Assembly: GCF_900099765.1 (NCBI RefSeq)
Contig: NZ_FNDX01000008.1
Span: 124,001-188,000 of the forward strand
Length of the DNA: 64,000 nucleotides
Source of the DNA: Paenibacillus typhae
Lineage (GTDB): Bacteria; Bacillota; Bacilli; Paenibacillales; Paenibacillaceae
Direction of reading: 5' to 3'
Shown: positions 61,477 through 64,000 of the stretch, piece by piece
Position numbering within the stretch: the stretch's first letter is position 1
How the letters are laid out: the number at the start of each line of letters is the position of its first letter
Notes under the pieces: generated by a model
Database searches by the model: none
Seen by the model: the letters and a program-made list of their open reading frames with translations, nothing else
Told to the model about the DNA's origin: nothing
Program-made: the position numbers and the translations under genes

Positions 61477-63996
61477 ATGAACGAGCAAGGAATACGCAGA
61501 GAAGACGTGGAGCTGCTGGCTCCGGCCGGTGACTGGGATTGTATGCGTGCAGCAGTGGCGAACGGTGCGGATGCGGTCTTTTTTGGCGTAGAGAAGTTTA
61601 ATGCACGGGCGAGAGCCAACAACTTCCGCATGGACGAGCTGCCGGAGATTATGGCATTTCTTCATAGCTATGGAGTGAAGGGCTTTTTGACGTTTAATAT
61701 ACTGGTGTTTGAAAACGAGCTGGCGGATGCCAAGGAACTGATCGACGCTTGTATCGACGCAGGCGTGGACGCAGTGATTGTGCAGGATTTGGGGCTGGTG
61801 CGGATGATTCGCGAGATTTCTCCGGACTTCCCGATTCACGGCTCGACACAAATGACGATTACTTCACCGGAAGCGGTGGAGTTCACCAAGCCTTGGGGTA
61901 TGGAACGTGTGGTTCTCGGGCGTGAAAATAACCTGAAGCAGATCAAGACCATCGGGGATCAGGCCCGCCTGCCGATGGAAGTGTTTGTGCATGGTGCTCT
62001 CTGCGTTTCTTACTCCGGTCAATGCCTGACCTCGGAAATGTGGGGCGGACGGTCTGCGAACCGTGGTGAATGCGCCCAGGCCTGCCGGCTTCCGTATGAT
62101 CTGATGGTGGATGGCGTTGTTCAACCGATGGGTGATGTGACCTATCTGCTGTCTCCTAAGGATCTGGCGGCGATTGACCTGATGCCTGAGCTGATTGAGG
62201 CCGGTGTAACCTCGTTCAAAATTGAGGGACGGCTCAAAAGCCCGGAATACGTGGCCAATGTGGTGAGTAAATACCGCAAGGCGATTGACCGGTATTTTGA
62301 AGGCAGCTGGTCGCCGACTTCCAAGGAGGATATGCGTGAGCTGCAGCAGAGCTTTTCCCGCGGTTTTACACATGGCTTCCTGGAAGGCACAAACAACAAG
62401 AAGCTGGTGGATGGGACTTTTCCAAAAAGCCGCGGTGTGTACATGGGAACAGTCGAGCAGATTCTGCGCGATGGCGTTGTCTGCCGCATTCATGCTCCGC
62501 TCAAACGCGGAGACGGGATTGTATTTGACGCCGGTGATCCGACCAAGAAGGAAGAAGGCGGACGCGTCTATGACCTGCGCCGCAAAGGCGTGAAGCTGGA
62601 AGGCGAAGCCGGGGAAGGCTGGATCGTTGACATCGTGCCCGGCCGTAACGATGTGGATCTGCGCAGACTGCATGTCGGTGACCGCATCTGGAAGACGAAT
62701 GATCCGGCGCTCGACAAGTCGCTGCGCCAGTCCTATGAAACCGAGAAGCCGTACCGCGTCTTCCCGGTACATGTGAAGGTCGAGGGCCGCGCAGGCGAGC
62801 CGCTGGCCACCTGGTGGACCGACGTTCAGAAGAACGTTACGGTCCAAGTGAATTCGGAGCTGCTGCTGGAAGCCGCGCAGAAGCGCCCGATGGATACCGC
62901 CCTGCTGGAAGAACAATTCGGCCGCCTTGGCGGGACCGTGTTCCAGCTTGAGGCGCTTGAGTCGCACCTGGAAGGCGACGTGATCGTGCCTATGCGCGAG
63001 CTCAACAGCATCCGCCGCCAGGCGGTGGAGCTGCTTGCCGGCGAGCGCCCGAAGCCGCCCGTCTACGTGAAACGGGCGGTAGAGGTTTACGGCGACGCTG
63101 CCCGCAGGGGCGACGCCGGGGTGCGCGGTGAAGCGGAGCTAACCGCGCTGTGCCGCAGCCTGCCGCAGGTGCAGGCTGCGCTCGAAGCCGGCGTAACGAA
63201 CATTTACGCCGACTTCGAGTTCATCAAGCAGTTCCCGGCAGCGGTAGACGCTGTACGGGCTGCGGGAGCCAGCATCGCGCTGGCCACGCCGCGCATCCAT
63301 ATGCCGGGCGAGAACGGCTACCACGCCAATATTCTACGCCTGCAGCCGGATGCCGTGCTGGTACGCAATACAGGCGCGTTGTACTACTATCTCAAGCACC
63401 GGATGGAGCACCCGGATGCTAAGCATCCGCGCCTGATCGGTGACTTCTCGCTGAATATCGCCAACCACAAAGCGGTTGACCTGTTCCTCGAAGCCGGTCT
63501 GGATACAGTAACACCTTCCTATGACCTGAACATTCAGCAGATGGTCGACCTGCTTGGACGCAGTGATACCTCGCGTATGGAGGTCGTCATTCATCAGCAT
63601 CTGCCGATGTTCCACACCGAGCACTGTGTATACTGTACCTTTATGAGTGAAGGCACCAACTACACGAACTGCGGCCGCCCTTGCGAAGAGCAGCGCGCTT
63701 CTCTGCAGGACCGGATCGGCATGTCCCATCCTGTCCGTGTGGACGAAGGCTGCCGCAACACGGTATATAATGCAGTGGAGCAGTCCGGTGCAGAATATCT
63801 GAATAATTTCCGTGACCTGGGCGTATCCTCCTTCCGGGTGGAGTTCCTGGAAGAAACGCCGGAGCAGGTGGCAGAGGTCATCAGCCTTTACACCCGTGCC
63901 CTGCGTGGTGAAATCTCCGGTACCCAGGTCTGGAAGAGCCTTAAGGCGACTAATCAGCTTGGTGTAACACGCGGACAGCTGGTTAACGCTAAGTAA
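61477..63996 (+). CDS. U32-family peptidase-like protein (long form)
   Basis: An 839-residue U32 protein. The N-terminal TIM-barrel-like U32 domain starts VELLAPAGDWDCMRAAVANGADAVFFG; the family signature HGALCVSYSGQC with NRGECAQACRLPY lies at ~170-207. A DUF3656-type middle (~380-500) is followed by a second half with a further cysteine cluster (HCVYCTF, NCGRPC, GCRN at ~713-755). Related RlhA of Escherichia coli is involved in 23S rRNA C2501 hydroxylation, so an RNA-modification role is more likely than proteolysis. Length exceeds RlhA. The stop lies four bases from the window end. Confidence 0.92.
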   Translation: MNEQGIRREDVELLAPAGDWDCMRAAVANGADAVFFGVEKFNARARANNFRMDELPEIMAFLHSYGVKGFLTFNILVFENELADAKELIDACIDAGVDAVIVQDLGLVRMIREISPDFPIHGSTQMTITSPEAVEFTKPWGMERVVLGRENNLKQIKTIGDQARLPMEVFVHGALCVSYSGQCLTSEMWGGRSANRGECAQACRLPYDLMVDGVVQPMGDVTYLLSPKDLAAIDLMPELIEAGVTSFKIEGRLKSPEYVANVVSKYRKAIDRYFEGSWSPTSKEDMRELQQSFSRGFTHGFLEGTNNKKLVDGTFPKSRGVYMGTVEQILRDGVVCRIHAPLKRGDGIVFDAGDPTKKEEGGRVYDLRRKGVKLEGEAGEGWIVDIVPGRNDVDLRRLHVGDRIWKTNDPALDKSLRQSYETEKPYRVFPVHVKVEGRAGEPLATWWTDVQKNVTVQVNSELLLEAAQKRPMDTALLEEQFGRLGGTVFQLEALESHLEGDVIVPMRELNSIRRQAVELLAGERPKPPVYVKRAVEVYGDAARRGDAGVRGEAELTALCRSLPQVQAALEAGVTNIYADFEFIKQFPAAVDAVRAAGASIALATPRIHMPGENGYHANILRLQPDAVLVRNTGALYYYLKHRMEHPDAKHPRLIGDFSLNIANHKAVDLFLEAGLDTVTPSYDLNIQQMVDLLGRSDTSRMEVVIHQHLPMFHTEHCVYCTFMSEGTNYTNCGRPCEEQRASLQDRIGMSHPVRVDEGCRNTVYNAVEQSGAEYLNNFRDLGVSSFRVEFLEETPEQVAEVISLYTRALRGEISGTQVWKSLKATNQLGVTRGQLVNAK

Positions 63997-64000
63997 GTCT

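Overview
The window reads as chromosomal DNA of a spore-former-type Firmicute, most likely Paenibacillus or a close relative. This is inferred from gene order and protein style: arginine genes argC-J-B-D-F, ftsE-ftsX followed by an EnvC-like M23 protein, a CtpA-type protease and a MinJ-like PDZ protein, a split glycine dehydrogenase (gcvPA/gcvPB) behind a tandem glycine riboswitch, AGGAGG-type ribosome sites and many TTG/GTG starts. Base composition is moderately GC-rich and even, apart from the AT-richer major pilin gene and the giant surface-protein gene. I see no insertion sequence, prophage, CRISPR array, tRNA or rRNA.

Layout. 0-9.3 kb: end of a YitT-family gene, then arginine biosynthesis (argCJBDF, argG, argH), with argG flanked by two direct copies of a 117-126 bp structured repeat. 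9.4-10.2 kb: an esterase. 10.4-26.2 kb: a complete monoderm type IV pilus locus (three minor pilins, PilB, PilT, PilC, major pilin, prepilin peptidase, a PilM-PilN fusion, PilO), interrupted by an inverted gene for a ~1,590-residue surface protein. 26.4-28.5 kb: an IseA-like secreted inhibitor and a VanW-family protein. 28.9-34.9 kb: the cell-division and wall-remodelling set ftsEX, M23 peptidase, S41 protease, MinJ-like protein. 35-43.7 kb: a two-component system divergent from a three-gene ABC exporter, resembling the Bacillus lnrJK/lnrLMN linearmycin-resistance set, then an RND pump. 43.8-47.4 kb: a second ABC exporter and a GAF-LuxR regulator. 47.7-52.6 kb: glycine cleavage genes gcvT-gcvPA-gcvPB under a tandem glycine riboswitch, with gcvH divergent. 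52.7-55.1 kb: a membrane protein and a MotA/MotB stator pair. 55.3-60.8 kb: uvrB and uvrA, separated by about 600 bp of tandem repeats. 61-64 kb: a small membrane protein and a U32-family protein.

The most interesting non-coding signals are (1) a dispersed element present three times, whose arms keep pairing through compensatory changes, and (2) two 212-bp tandem units plus three 39-bp units wedged between uvrB and uvrA. The most interesting coding signals are the pilus locus with its PilM-PilN fusion and inverted giant partner, and an FtsEX-linked M23 protein that keeps all its metal ligands. All names come from reading motifs and gene order by eye; no database search was run.
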